64,000 nucleotides of DNA from positions 11,635,426 through 11,699,425 of the forward strand of contig OU342806.1 in NCBI GenBank assembly GCA_910591455.2, read 5' to 3'. Positions 21,079 to 33,109 of this stretch are shown in pieces. The DNA is from Pholis gunnellus. Taxonomy: Eukaryota; Chordata; Actinopteri; Perciformes; Pholidae. Positions within the stretch are counted from its first letter, which is position 1, and the number at the start of each line of letters is the position of its first letter. The notes beneath the pieces were generated by a model. The model was given only the letters and a program-made list of their open reading frames with translations. It was not told the DNA's origin and ran no database searches. The translations under genes were made by a program, and so were the position numbers.

Positions 21079-23896
21079 ATGGAGGGGTCCGATACATACC
21101 TCATACGACCTCACCATCAGTACAAGTACGTTGGTCAACGTCTTACAGTTGGTATTACAGGTGGTTAGCTTTTAGCCAGCTAGTTCATTGCTAACGATGT
21201 GTTTTGTAAGCTAAGTTAGCCACTATTTAACCGCTTACCTCGGTGTTTTCTAGTGTAACGCCTACGTTAACTAGCGTTAACCTAGCTATGCCAACCCTTA
21301 AGATTGGCTAAGTGGATAACGTTAGTCGATAGTTAGAGTTACTGTGGCGCTAGTAAAGCTAGCTAACGAACATTTGTCAGTCAAATCAACTGTTCACAAT
21401 TTGACTAAAAGTGTGACAAATGTCTCCAGTCATCAGCCCAACGTTGGTAAGTATGCTCTTGTCTGCTTCACTGTTCATCGGGTTAAGGGGGAGGACTCAA
21501 TTTAAAAACACATTACTCAAATGTGTTGACAGATAATACAAATGTATCAGAATTGATTATGAGACCTCTGCAGCTCAGTGACCCACACACAGAGAGAGAG
21601 AGAGAGAGAGAGACTGATCATGTTGTGGCCACTGTGACCTGTGGAGGCTGATTGAACTTCATTTCCTGCTCTGTTGCATACTGTTTAACCTCCCAGGTTT
21701 AAGCCAGCCATTGTGAAGGAGTGCATTCGTGAAATTTTGAGGGAGCGACTGTCAGGGATGCAGTACGACCAAGAAGAAGTCCCGGAGCTGTGCCGTTCAC
21801 TGGGAGAATGCATTAAGGACAAAGTGAAGAGTGAGTGATGCTTTTTCCATCTCCGATTATAACTCAGAAGAAGAGTATCCAAGTACTGTTGTACATTTTT
21901 GTTAATGACATCATGGCAACAAACTAAAGGTTGTTCTGCCAATTATGAAACAAAGTATTACTTTTGATTGATGTGGCAGGCAGTACAGAACCACTCTGAA
22001 TCCTTTAGAGAAGGAAACAAGGACAAAGTGAACAGAAGGAAAAATAAAGCCAGAAGATTTAAGCTGAATAAAACAGCGTAAAAGTAAATTATTGTCATTA
22101 CAAGTATAGTCAACAATAGAAAGTCTCCCATCAAAGATAGTCCTACTAGATACAATGTTTTACTTAAGTAAATGCTACACAGTAAATGTAGCATATTAAT
22201 AACCATTCCTGTATCGTCCCTGCAAAAATGTTGCATTATTACTGAAAAACTATTACAGCTCAGTTCTCTTCTTCAACAGGTTCAGGGATTGACAAATATA
22301 AGCTGGTCGTGCAAGTGGTGATTGGAGAACAACGCGGACAAGGAGTCAAGTAAGTCATCATTTGGTAGTGGGGAACAAAACGTAGAAATTTGTAAAACTA
22401 ATACATGGGAAGACTCTGACTTTGGTCATTCTTACCATCAACACTTCAGTGATGGACAAAAACATTTCACCAACTTAGCGGATGTGTGTTATATTTATTG
22501 TGCACTTTATGGACAGCACAAAAGACCAGCAATGCGATGAGGCAACTATATTTATCAGAATCTCTTTCAGTGTTATTGTACAGGGTTCCCACAGCCATGA
22601 AACTCCTGGAAAAGTTTGGAAATTAGAACAACTGTTTTCCTGTCCTGGGAATGGTTTGAAATTAACAGAACGTTTTGGAAAAGGTTCGATTTTTTTTTAA
22701 TCCACGTTGTTTTGTCAATTGTTTAAAATATGTTCGTGCTGCGTGAAATGTCAGTATTATCATGTGATATACGTTTGTGTATGTAGCTAGTTGGCAGCGG
22801 GAATGTCTAATTAACGAGTAACGTTAGCAAGCGTTAGCAGTTAGCTTAACCTCAAATGCCCGGGAAGTGCATGTTTAATTAAGTATGGCTTTTGAATGAC
22901 AGATATAATATATGTGTCAATTGAGAGGCAGACCCTCGTCCTGCTCGGTGTAGGCTCTGCACCAAAACGTTTTGACGTTGGCAACATGGAGGAAGCGGCT
23001 CTGGTCAGCCATGCTGAAGGGAAAAAGCATTGAGACGACCAAAAGGCCACCCAACTGACTTCATTAATGCATGATACAGCCAGGCCAGATAACGTAATGC
23101 TTTCACCAGCATGGCAAGCATCGGTATAGCTGCAAGACAACTTAAGCCAATGCTCAACCTAGCAATGGGATAAGGAGCACACTGGAGTAAGAGCCTCATA
23201 ATTGCGCCCTATGTTCGCAACAGGATATTTAAACTACTTCAATAAAATTATGGTAATGTGTTAAAATGTTATGGAAAAGTTGTGTGGGAACCCTTACTGT
23301 AGCAACATTTTTTTTTTATTACTGCGGTCATACACATTTTGCTTGAATTTGTAGATTTCACTGTGTTTTACAGCAGTAATGGTGTCAACTGAGTGACACT
23401 AGAATTCTTAATTCCGTGTATTAAGAAGATATTTCAGGAAAAATAACAATGAGCCACAATGTTTTATTAGATTGATTTATACTGAAAGGTGTTTCTAATA
23501 TTCCGCCCACTCCCAAAAATACCATGGAGTTGGAAGTTCCTTCTGACTCACAGTCCACAATAAATGTATTTTATGATTAAAGGGCTCGTCCTTTTGGATT
23601 GCATTACATTGTACAATGTTTTTCATGAAATAGTTCAGACCTTCAAAAATGAATGCTTGACCTTCTCATGTGTTTTACCAGGATGTCTTTAAGGTGTTTA
23701 TGGGATGCTGACGCAGACAACTATGCAGAAGATATTTTCCTGAACGTAGGTGCCTTTTGGTCTGTTCATTCAGATGTTAGGGGGGAAAACAGACTCCTCA
23801 ATACTAACTTATTTTAATCAGTTAAATGTGTTTTGCCTTTGGGTACAGGACAGCTTGTTCTGTATGGTGGCAGTTTTCGGAAGCTATCACTACTGA
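21079..23896 (+). CDS. dynlt2b: Dynein light chain Tctex-type 2B
   Basis: A light chain of cytoplasmic dynein-2, the motor for retrograde transport in cilia. Five exons: 21079-21125, 21697-21830, 22280-22349, 23682-23745, 23849-23896, all with GT/AG borders and matching phases, giving 120 aa. The protein starts MEGSDTYLIRPHHQYKF and contains the Tctex-1 core: KYKLVVQVVIGEQRGQGV, then RCLWDADADNYAEDIFLNDS, ending FCMVAVFGSYHY. The human protein (142 aa) has a longer N-terminal extension; the conserved domain is complete here. Intron 3 carries a hAT-like MITE. Upstream is an RFX X-box-like site. Also known as tctex1d2. Confidence 0.93.
21591..21613 (+). repeat. (AG)n microsatellite in dynlt2b intron 1
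   Basis: About eleven AG units following a short CA run. Confidence 0.85.
22581..23293. mobile_element. hAT-like non-autonomous element in dynlt2b intron 3
   Basis: The ends CAGGGTTCCCACA and TGTGGGAACCC are inverted repeats. The flanks TTATTGTA (22573-22580) and TTACTGTA (23294-23301) match at 7 of 8 bases, as expected for an 8-bp hAT target duplication. There is no transposase frame in the 713-bp body. Confidence 0.55.
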
Positions 23897-26800
23897 GGAC
23901 ATAACGATGGATGACGGAAATCTCCCAGATGAAAAGTTGTGAGGCGAGCATCCAAAGGAGACCGCTCACCTCCAGCACTTCAGGCCCACGGTGCGTTGAT
24001 CTGAAGTAACTGTATGTAGTTGCTGCATCTTGAGATCAAGACAGATGACATCCAGTGTAGAAGTGATGGATATCTGTGTTGATACTGTCGGGATTTTAAG
24101 ATGAAGGATTTCCTGACTTGGCCAGATGGTTATTGAAGACTGAGGCCTCTTTGAAAAGGGATCAGCTGTTTAGTTTGAAGGGTTACCAGATTAAAAACGT
24201 CTCCACCAGTATTTCCCGGCACATTTAATTGTGTATTCAGCAGACCTGCTTGATTACTGCAATGCTGTTGATGCAGCACAGTGTATTTTTGTACGCTTTG
24301 GGTGCTTGACTTAGCACAGCAGCTACAGTAAAGGTCAGTATTTGTCTCTAATAATCAACATTATGACAGATCATTACCGCTGGCCAACTACTGTAAGTAT
24401 ACTGGATATTTGTTTTTTTCTTTTCACATGCAGCTGCTCATTTAAATTTAGTAAAGCCAAGTTTTAACTGCTTAGAAAATGCCGGGGAGAATATGCTCAC
24501 CGCTCAGCACAGATCTGATGTTTTTATCTGCCCAACATGTTCTCTTCTCTCTCAAGTGGAGCAGAAGCTGCAGTCACATGTTTAGGTGCGCTGCTTCATG
24601 TGCGTTGAGATTTAAGTCTGTTTCATCACTTTTTGTTTTTATTGATACATCCACTTTTCTATCTTTAGTGTTTTTCTTGTTTACGCTATTTCGATTTTTT
24701 TTCAGTGAGTGACATCAAAGCACATTTCCGATAATTGCATGCACAACTTCTAGGTTTTAACATTCCTATGTTGCTTTAAAAAAAATAAAATACAAGATAT
24801 TGACTGAACATGTTAGCATATGGCAGTAAAAAGTTATTTTAACTTTTTTTTCTTTATTTAACTACAGTATTTGCAAATATTACTAGTTTTGTGTCTGTCA
24901 AAGATAATTGTGTCCAACAGTAAAACGTTTCCCAACAATTTCCCACTGTACTTTCTTGGTAAAATTGAGATGTCTGTCTTCAATTTTAGGATTTACTTTT
25001 TTAAACATTACTCTTAGGTCTCTTCCTTTCAACAAACCAGGCCCGAGCTGGAAAACTGGATGCCTTTCAGACTATTTATAGAGACTAATTAGACAGAAGT
25101 GAGCAGTCGAAGTGATCATGCTTAGCTGAATCAATTAGTCAAATGACTCGTACTCAGATTACATTCGTGCCAAAGTAGGTTTTTACCTTTCTATTTCTGA
25201 TTGTAAACACAGCTGTGTTGAGAATGAACCAGAAGCTCATCATACAAATGTTTTGGCCATTCCTCCTCAAATATTCATTTTTTTAGTATTCAGTAAGTTG
25301 TAGTAATAAGTGATAGTTTCATACAAAATATTATCAACTGCTGCAAACCCATATTCAGAGTATTTCCCCCAAATTATTGATAAAAACACCCTCCTGATTA
25401 TCCTCAATTAATATGAAGTATAATGGATTTAAATTGCCTTCAAGAAATCTAATTAAAATCCAAAAAATATTTTGCTATTCCCATTTTCGTACACTCAAAA
25501 GTCTCGAACTAAAACATTTTTTTCATGTTCATTCTCTTCAGTTTCTTTTCAATTTTGATTTCAATGTTTGAGTCATTTTGAAGGTTGACCACTTTGACAA
25601 ATAGTTCCTCTTAAGGGGCTTGAGGTGCATGCTCTTCCAAATAAGATGAAATACAACAACTGGACAAAAATCAGACGGACATCCCTGTAAAAAACAACAT
25701 TTATTTTCCAATCTCACCTTCTCCAGAGCAGTTTATGATGTTGTCATAACTATTCTGTGTGTAAAGTGACAGTAAATATATAGTTATGGAATGCAATGCC
25801 TTGGCTTATTTACTCAGGGACAGTATTTGAAGCTTTGTAATAATTGCTCTCTATACACTTTCAAATGCCCATTTTTTTGTTTTTATATAAAAAAATCTAG
25901 TAATTTCTTGCTTTTCATGTTTAATGTGAAAAAACATTAAAAAAGAATGACAATATTAACCATCTGCTGGTATTTGCATTATTGAAGTTGATGTCGGGTT
26001 TAGTATAAACTGTTGACGGATAAACCTCCATATCATGGCACGACAAAGCAAGATTTGTCGGCCTGATCAAATTCAGTAAAACATATTGAGAACATATTAA
26101 ATGGTCTTTCCTCCGGCTCTAGGAGGATGTGTTTTAAATTAACAGGTACGCATTCTTTAATTCATGAACATGGATCTTTGGCTCGGCTGCACAATTTTCA
26201 TTCTTTTTACATAGCTGCCACTCCTTTTGAGGATTTGCAACTATTTCAAAGTTGCAAAGTAAGTAGAGGTGGTTGTTCAGCCCCAACACCTGCAGGTGTC
26301 CTCCCCAGCTGTGTGCAATCAGTGGCAGCCTCATGTAGCCTGAGAGGCATGACCTAGGGCCAAGGTTTCTGACGTTACTCATTACTAGTCATAAAGCATA
26401 TTATTGTGGGTGCACCATAACACATAGAGAACACAACCAACATTTGATCAACTGAAAGTTTCTCTTAACTGTATTTTGCTGCTGCAGAATAAGAGGACAT
26501 AGTTTAGATGAGTAAATAAAACTGTAAAAGTGGAGGTAACAAAAACTGATTTCTGATTTCCTTGGTGGAAGTCTTGAAAAACGAGACACTTTGAGCTTTG
26601 TTTCATTCTCTGTCACGTCTCATCAAAAGTATAGTTTAAATGGGCAACATGTAGTTAGTATAACAGTGTCTATGGCTGTCTCAGTGCAATGATAATTACA
26701 ATACTTCTCAGTAGATCTATTTATAAATCAGCTTCAATTACCGGACTGCAGGATTTGCATGAATGTAGTCAATGCAGTGATTGCATTATTATTAGGCCGG

Positions 26801-29800
26801 CTATTATGAACTGGCGGTTAGCATAATTAGGGAGGCTTAATAGGTGAAAAATAATAATTGGTTGAAGTTTGTTCTCTCTTTAGTCCTTATAAAGCACTCT
26901 TTTTTCCAGTATTTAAAAATAATCTTGCCAGCATTTTTAGGACATTTTTGAACAGGGTTGAACAGGGTTGATTGAGATGCACAAAGACGGGGGGATGCCC
27001 GAGCGCTAGAAGTCGGGGGGTAGGAAGTATAGGGAAGGGGGCATTCTAAAATGAAGTCTGGAAAACTCATCCCTTGAATTGCCACTCAATCTTTTACTGA
27101 TTGTAGATTGTGAACCATTGCTAATTTGTTGATCACCTTGTTGGTGTGTCCAGGTTGCCAGTGGTGGCCTTTGAAGTGAAACAAGCAGACAAAGGTGAAA
27201 AGCTTTGCTTTGCAGGATTGTATGACAATTCACTTACCATTCTCTCAGAGCATAATGTTAGGAGGCATGCTGTTGTTATTGATTGACCTTTGGAGGGCGC
27301 AGGGGACAGAGCATGCCTTCACCTTTGAGATCATTTGAGACGTTATCTGGTTTTAGAGCAACATCGTGTGATGACTGTCAGCACCCAGAGACAAGAGCCA
27401 CAAAGTGTACATAGTGTCGGGAGAAGAGAGTGTTATTCGCAAATCCAAATAATACAAGTCTTCAACTCATTCAAAGTTGCAAGAGGGAAAATACTCAACA
27501 CAACTCTTCACGCAGTGTGTTGGAAGCATTCGTCAACATACGTTCAAATCTTCACACTCTTTATCCTAAAACAAAACACAGTCTCCGCCTTGAGATAAAT
27601 CAAGGATGTCTTACGCTGGCTTCTCAGTCTCTCAGATCATTTTCCCATGATCTCATTGCCAGATACATTTACGTGAACCTAAACATCCCCAGAATAGGAA
27701 GAACCCCCAGTGTGAACCCTTTCTCTCCTTCCTGTGTCTGTAATTATGGCCCTCTGAAGTAACACTTAGTACCTGGCCTGGTCCTAAACCATGTTTGGAC
27801 AAAGCTAAATGTCTCTAACTCTGTTCTTCTAAGCCGTAAAATGTTTCTAAACATCTCATATTGATATATATTTTTGCCATTACAATAGAGCACCAGGGAG
27901 CTCTCCAGTATTTGGAGTAGTGCTCTTGGGTTGCAAGGCAGTTGATGATGAAAGAAAAATCCTTTAATAATACTTGAAATGTGAACAAAAGCTGCTGAAG
28001 ATCATGTAGTACCTTGCATTCCTGGATGCATACACTCGTTGGATTATGTTTTATTTATATCTTAGTGTAGCTGCAGATCTCTGACAAACTACAATTGAGT
28101 TAGATAAAGATTATTAGCTATACAATAATATGACCAATGGGATCTTTATAAAGCCGTGCAATGCATCCACTCTGAATAATCAGAGATCAAGAGAAATTAT
28201 AATCAGGAGAAATCCACATTGTTTGAGTGCATTTGATGTCCAAGTGGTACAGAATCAGAATTATCACCTACCTCTACAGATGAATTGGGTCTAATTCCTG
28301 AGAGCCATACCTCTGACGCACAAGCTTTCCACCAAACACAATTAGCTCTGTTTGTGGGTGTAATGAATCACATCGTCGTTGCTGCACTAGTTACTCCAAT
28401 GCTAGGTCAAGTGCTGCCCTGCACAAAGAGACTCTTACTCCTTATAGACATAAGGAGTCGGCTGTGTCGCGTTGAACACTTTGACAAGACACACAGACCA
28501 TGTTGAGGGACAGCACATTTCACCTGAAATGTTGAAAGTAGGACAGAACAAATTGACTCGTTTCATGCATTATTCAAAGAGTTCTACACAGTTGTATGAT
28601 GCCAGACATTGTCGTGACCCCTTAGCTTCAGCGTGCCCTTCACATGCCTCAGTCTTTTTCCCCCAATTACTGCCACCAACTGAGTGCCATCTTAGTTGAA
28701 ATGGAAATATTCTCCACCTAGTTTTCATTTGAGAACTCAGACAAGATCAACAGGCTTGTTTCATTTAGCTGAGGTTAATATTCTTCACAAGACAGAGTAA
28801 AGCTTTTGTCTGTGCTCCTCCAGATGGGTCCAAGTGAAGGCTGTGTGTCTGCATTCACAGTCCACTGATGGATGCTGTTGAGAGTTGTGCCTGTGCATTG
28901 ATGAGGCCTTATTTTCCTGATCTTCACCTCCCGCTCAGGGTAGAGTTGGCTGTCATTTCCATTGGCTATTATTTAGAAGAGGAGTATTTCAGTGTTACCC
29001 AATATTGCACCCAGAGGTTTAGTGATGCTTCATCTTTCTTGGCAACTGGTCCAAGGGTTTCAAGCAGCTGGCACGATTCAAGTCTTTACTCCTTGGGGTT
29101 TCATCTTAGAGTATGACTTAAAACTACACTAAAGGATTGTGGTAAGCACTATGTTTATTATTCATCCCGTACATCCTATTTATGTAGAGTAGGCTCCTAA
29201 AGATGCCTTATAGTACAGTATATAGCAGCAGGTTCATGCTCTTAGCAATCTCCTGTTCACTCAAATGACAATACAATAGTATAAAATGGGATTGAAGTGG
29301 TCTATATTCATAGAGAGTGTTTGTTGGCAATTGTCACAGTCACAAAAGACCCCAAGGCCATGCTGCAGGCACTTATTTTCTGGTTCAGAGTGCTTTATCT
29401 GGGTTTACACCATTTAGAGAGAATCACTCGACATCAGGCCTGCAGACCAGCATCAACCTCTCCACTCTGATTTTCTCCATCATCTGCAGTCCACAAAAAC
29501 ATGGTGGGTTTATCACTGTTAGACATTTCACTGTAGGGCCTATGTATTCATCGCAGAAAAATCTTCCTGATTGCACTTTGATGAAGCCAAAGAACTACAA
29601 GAGCTATGTTTCTGTTCCAAACTGTGTCATATTTCACAAACATGAAGATGCTGTGTGAAATGATATGTTTCTGAATTGGTCTGGCAGATCACAATTAGCT
29701 GTAAATTACAACTTATTGTAGATTTGACTAGTTTTACTATTCGACATACAGACATCACTTCAGGGAGCCTCGTAAAAACTAAATATTGTTATATCTAACA

Positions 29801-31140
29801 AACATTACAGATAAAAACGTAATTATCAAGGTTTGGAATTTAGAGAATTCCTTCAGTATAAGCCAATAATAGACTACTAATGTCATTTTAACCTTGACCA
29901 CCATGTTGAATAAAATCAACCAGCTGTTAGGACAGAAAACCACACAAGTTATGAGACTAAAAAATGTATTTATCCCCAAAGAATTACCACATAAAACGAC
30001 TTTGCACACCGCATTGCATTTGCAATAAAACTGTGACAGCTATGAATGAGCTATACGAATCCCCCACAGTGGAAGATTAAATCTGTGTGGGTAGGTGAAT
30101 GAGCCCTTTTTAAATAAGCACGGAGCACAGCAAATAGTACTGGTGGTGATGGTGATAATGTCCTTGATCTAACAAAGCACTATAGAACAAGATGTGCTTT
30201 GTGCAGGTGCAGCCATTATATTCCGCCTGAAGTGCAGATTACGTATTAACAGTAGCTAAAACTACCTTGTACTGCCTTCAGGCTCTGAAAGATTTTATGT
30301 TTTCTTTTGTTTCTGCCTTCCTACCGGTCCAATTTACTTGCAGAGTTGTGAGATGTTACAACATCACAAAGTAAAGCAAAGTAAACTCTTGATTAAAAGT
30401 TGGAAAGTGAAAGTGAATATCAGACACTTTTGTTTTACAGCAATCTGACAAACATTTACATACAGAGCAAATAAGTTCTCACGCACAGTGCCGGGATCAG
30501 CTGGTTATAACAGTCATGGTGACTGTTCAGAATGTGTTGGTATCTCTGTTTTTATTATGTGTTCAAAAAATACGATGTAACACATCTTAATTGTCTGAGT
30601 GTGGCCATTCAAAATGTGTGCTAATACAACATTCCTTCATGTAAAACACAGTCACAACGGAGACTCAATTGGTTGGTTACACTCTTAAACACAGTAATGT
30701 TTTGCATGACGTGCTTATTATTGTGCAACAAGCTATTACAAATTATACCATCACTCAAATATATATTACATGCTGGGGTAAATGTGTTTTGATTCATGTT
30801 GATAAATCAGATTGCAGACCAGCAAAGTAAAATCATCTGATGTTGTGATTGTGAAGAATGCAAAACTTCTTAATAATTGAATAACCCGAATCATTGTACT
30901 GATACGTTAGCATTAGAGCTCAAGACATTTATTCATGGTATATTTATTTGTATACATTTTATGAAGTGATTTATTAGTTTTGTCTCTCTGTCTCCTTGCT
31001 GTCCAAATTGTTGGTCCAGAGCTGGTCTGCAGTTAGCTGTGTACGTTCATGTTACCCTTATAATGGTTTCATGGTTGACTCTCTGAACCTTTCATGTTAT
31101 TTAACTTTCTATCGTGGGGTGTGACACCATTTAGCCTCTA
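23897..31140. other. dynlt2b 3' flank and gene-free stretch
   Basis: Includes a possible AATAAA at 24784-24789 for dynlt2b. The longest open frames here (about 110 aa) show no recognisable domain, no start context and no exon borders. I see no gene and no clear full transposon. Confidence 0.4.
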
Positions 31141-31960
31141 GAAGTTGCTAAGTGGCTTCACTCGTCTTGTTGGAGCATGGGCTCATGCTACAATAGATCT
31201 GAACAAAGGCGATGGTGTTCTACTGGACTCTATGGGTAATCCTCCGATCAATCAAGACGTGCCTATCCGAATACATGCGGACCCACAGTATATAAAGCAG
31301 TATACACCGCTGTCTGCCATTGTTGCGGAGGTCTGTGAACTCCCTGGTGAGCAGTCTGTGCGTGCCAATCCATGGTAACATAGCAACAGCGGCCACAGGG
31401 AATAGATATGTTATTCAAAGCCTCTATACAAGGTGAGGTGTGCTTACTGACAATATTACGCCAATTTAGAGGGTTCATCCACCAATGATATCAATCCGAA
31501 GGGCCCTTCCATGGTGATGGGGGCTTATAGGAGATTGTCCTTCCTCGGAAGCGCGGTGAGTCCAAGCCACACATGGGGAGAATCTACAGTGGCTGGAGAC
31601 ATTACACGGCCCTGTGGCCATTGCAACTCCCTGCAGCAGAGTTATTTAGCTGATGCTATGGTCTGAAACAGTGGGTCTGAGCTGTTAGGCTGGGAAGATG
31701 TCAGCTCCCAACACACCCAAATTTGGGCAGAAATCCCACTGCTGTTGCCGTTGAATCTTGGGAGGCCGGGCAGGCTGGTGGCTGTGCTCTTTGCCCGGTC
31801 TACACTTACGCAGATCTTCAGTAGGCAAATGCTTGCCTGTGGTTGGAGGAGAGTAATACCCATACAGTCTAGTAAAGGACAGAGGGACTTGGAACTGTAA
31901 ATAAATACACTGAGGAGGACGGACCTTTTGGCATAACGTTTTAATGGTTGGTTTAGCAGA
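31141..31960. other. GC-richer island of unknown nature
   Basis: Noticeably less AT-rich than both flanks. It has modest open frames on both strands (31145-31378 plus; 31642-31989 minus), a TATATAAAG box near 31288 and a CATGGTAACATAGCAAC stretch near 31372. None of the translations is recognised. A decayed transposon fragment or an unannotated exon are both possible. Confidence 0.3.
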
Positions 31961-33109
31961 CATACAGTAGCTGTCAGATAATGTGCCACTACAGTACTAC
32001 GAGTGTGCCTGAAAGCCTAGTCCAACATATTGTTTCAAAGCACTTTTAATCATACAGAAATCATTGCAATCTGGACAAATGCTAAACATTCTTAGCTAAT
32101 GAAAACAAGCATATGTATTTTTTGTGCATTGAAAACAAAAATCATAGTTTCATATTACAAACAATTTCAACTCAAAATCTTTTCAAAGTAACACAAAGTA
32201 CACTTAGAACAATATAAAGCGTTAAGACAGCAGAATTTACTTTAACACACAAACACTAGTGTAAACAGTGCACAGGGCGAACAAGCATTTTTGTTATCTG
32301 AACAAATATAGTATACAGCAAATACAGAACAATGCAAGTATTCTTTGAAATATATATTACAAATGATGTGATATAATAATTACTGCACATACAGTGTGGC
32401 CTAACTCTTACATCATGGACGATTACAGTAGCAGTATCAGGAATAAAATAACATTCACTTTTGCATGATGATCTTTTCAACTTTTTTATAATCCTCATTC
32501 TTTATTTACCCGTTCATACTCTCTAGTTTACCCAGAAACTTCAGTTTATTGTTACTTTACACCATTGCGTTTTGACATATCCTTACTGCGTTATAACACA
32601 AGTATATTTACATTTTCATCCTCTTTCTGGCTTGGACCAACCTTTGTAACTATTGGTCCACCTGTTTTTTTCAAATTATAAATGCCAGGATTCTTGTAAA
32701 CTTGTCATCATTTAAACATATTTTCAAATTTCCATCTGTTTTCATTACAATGGCTTCAGACATTGTACATTGGATGTTGTCCCTGCTTAAGATGACATTC
32801 AAGTGTACATTCCTGCATCATTTCTGGGGGCATGGGGCTGAATCTAAGCTGCCTAGGCATGTTTGCAAAAATATGTGATTTGCTGAATTAATTATAAAGT
32901 TTCCAAAAGTAGCATATCAGCACTTACTTTATAAGTAAAAACACTGCATACTGACAGCTCAGCTTTTTCTGCAGTTCTTCCACGCAGACTATTTAAGGTT
33001 AGCTGATGCACCTGCAGTGGATATTGATGACAGTTGACGGAGCCAGTGGCTCAGAATGGAACCATCCTACAAACAATATCTCCCCCTTCAAAGACCCTTT
33101 GAGTTGTTT
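31961..33109. other. nmur1 3' flank
   Basis: AT-rich sequence after the nmur1 stop codon, presumably its 3' UTR and flank. No exon seen. Confidence 0.4.
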
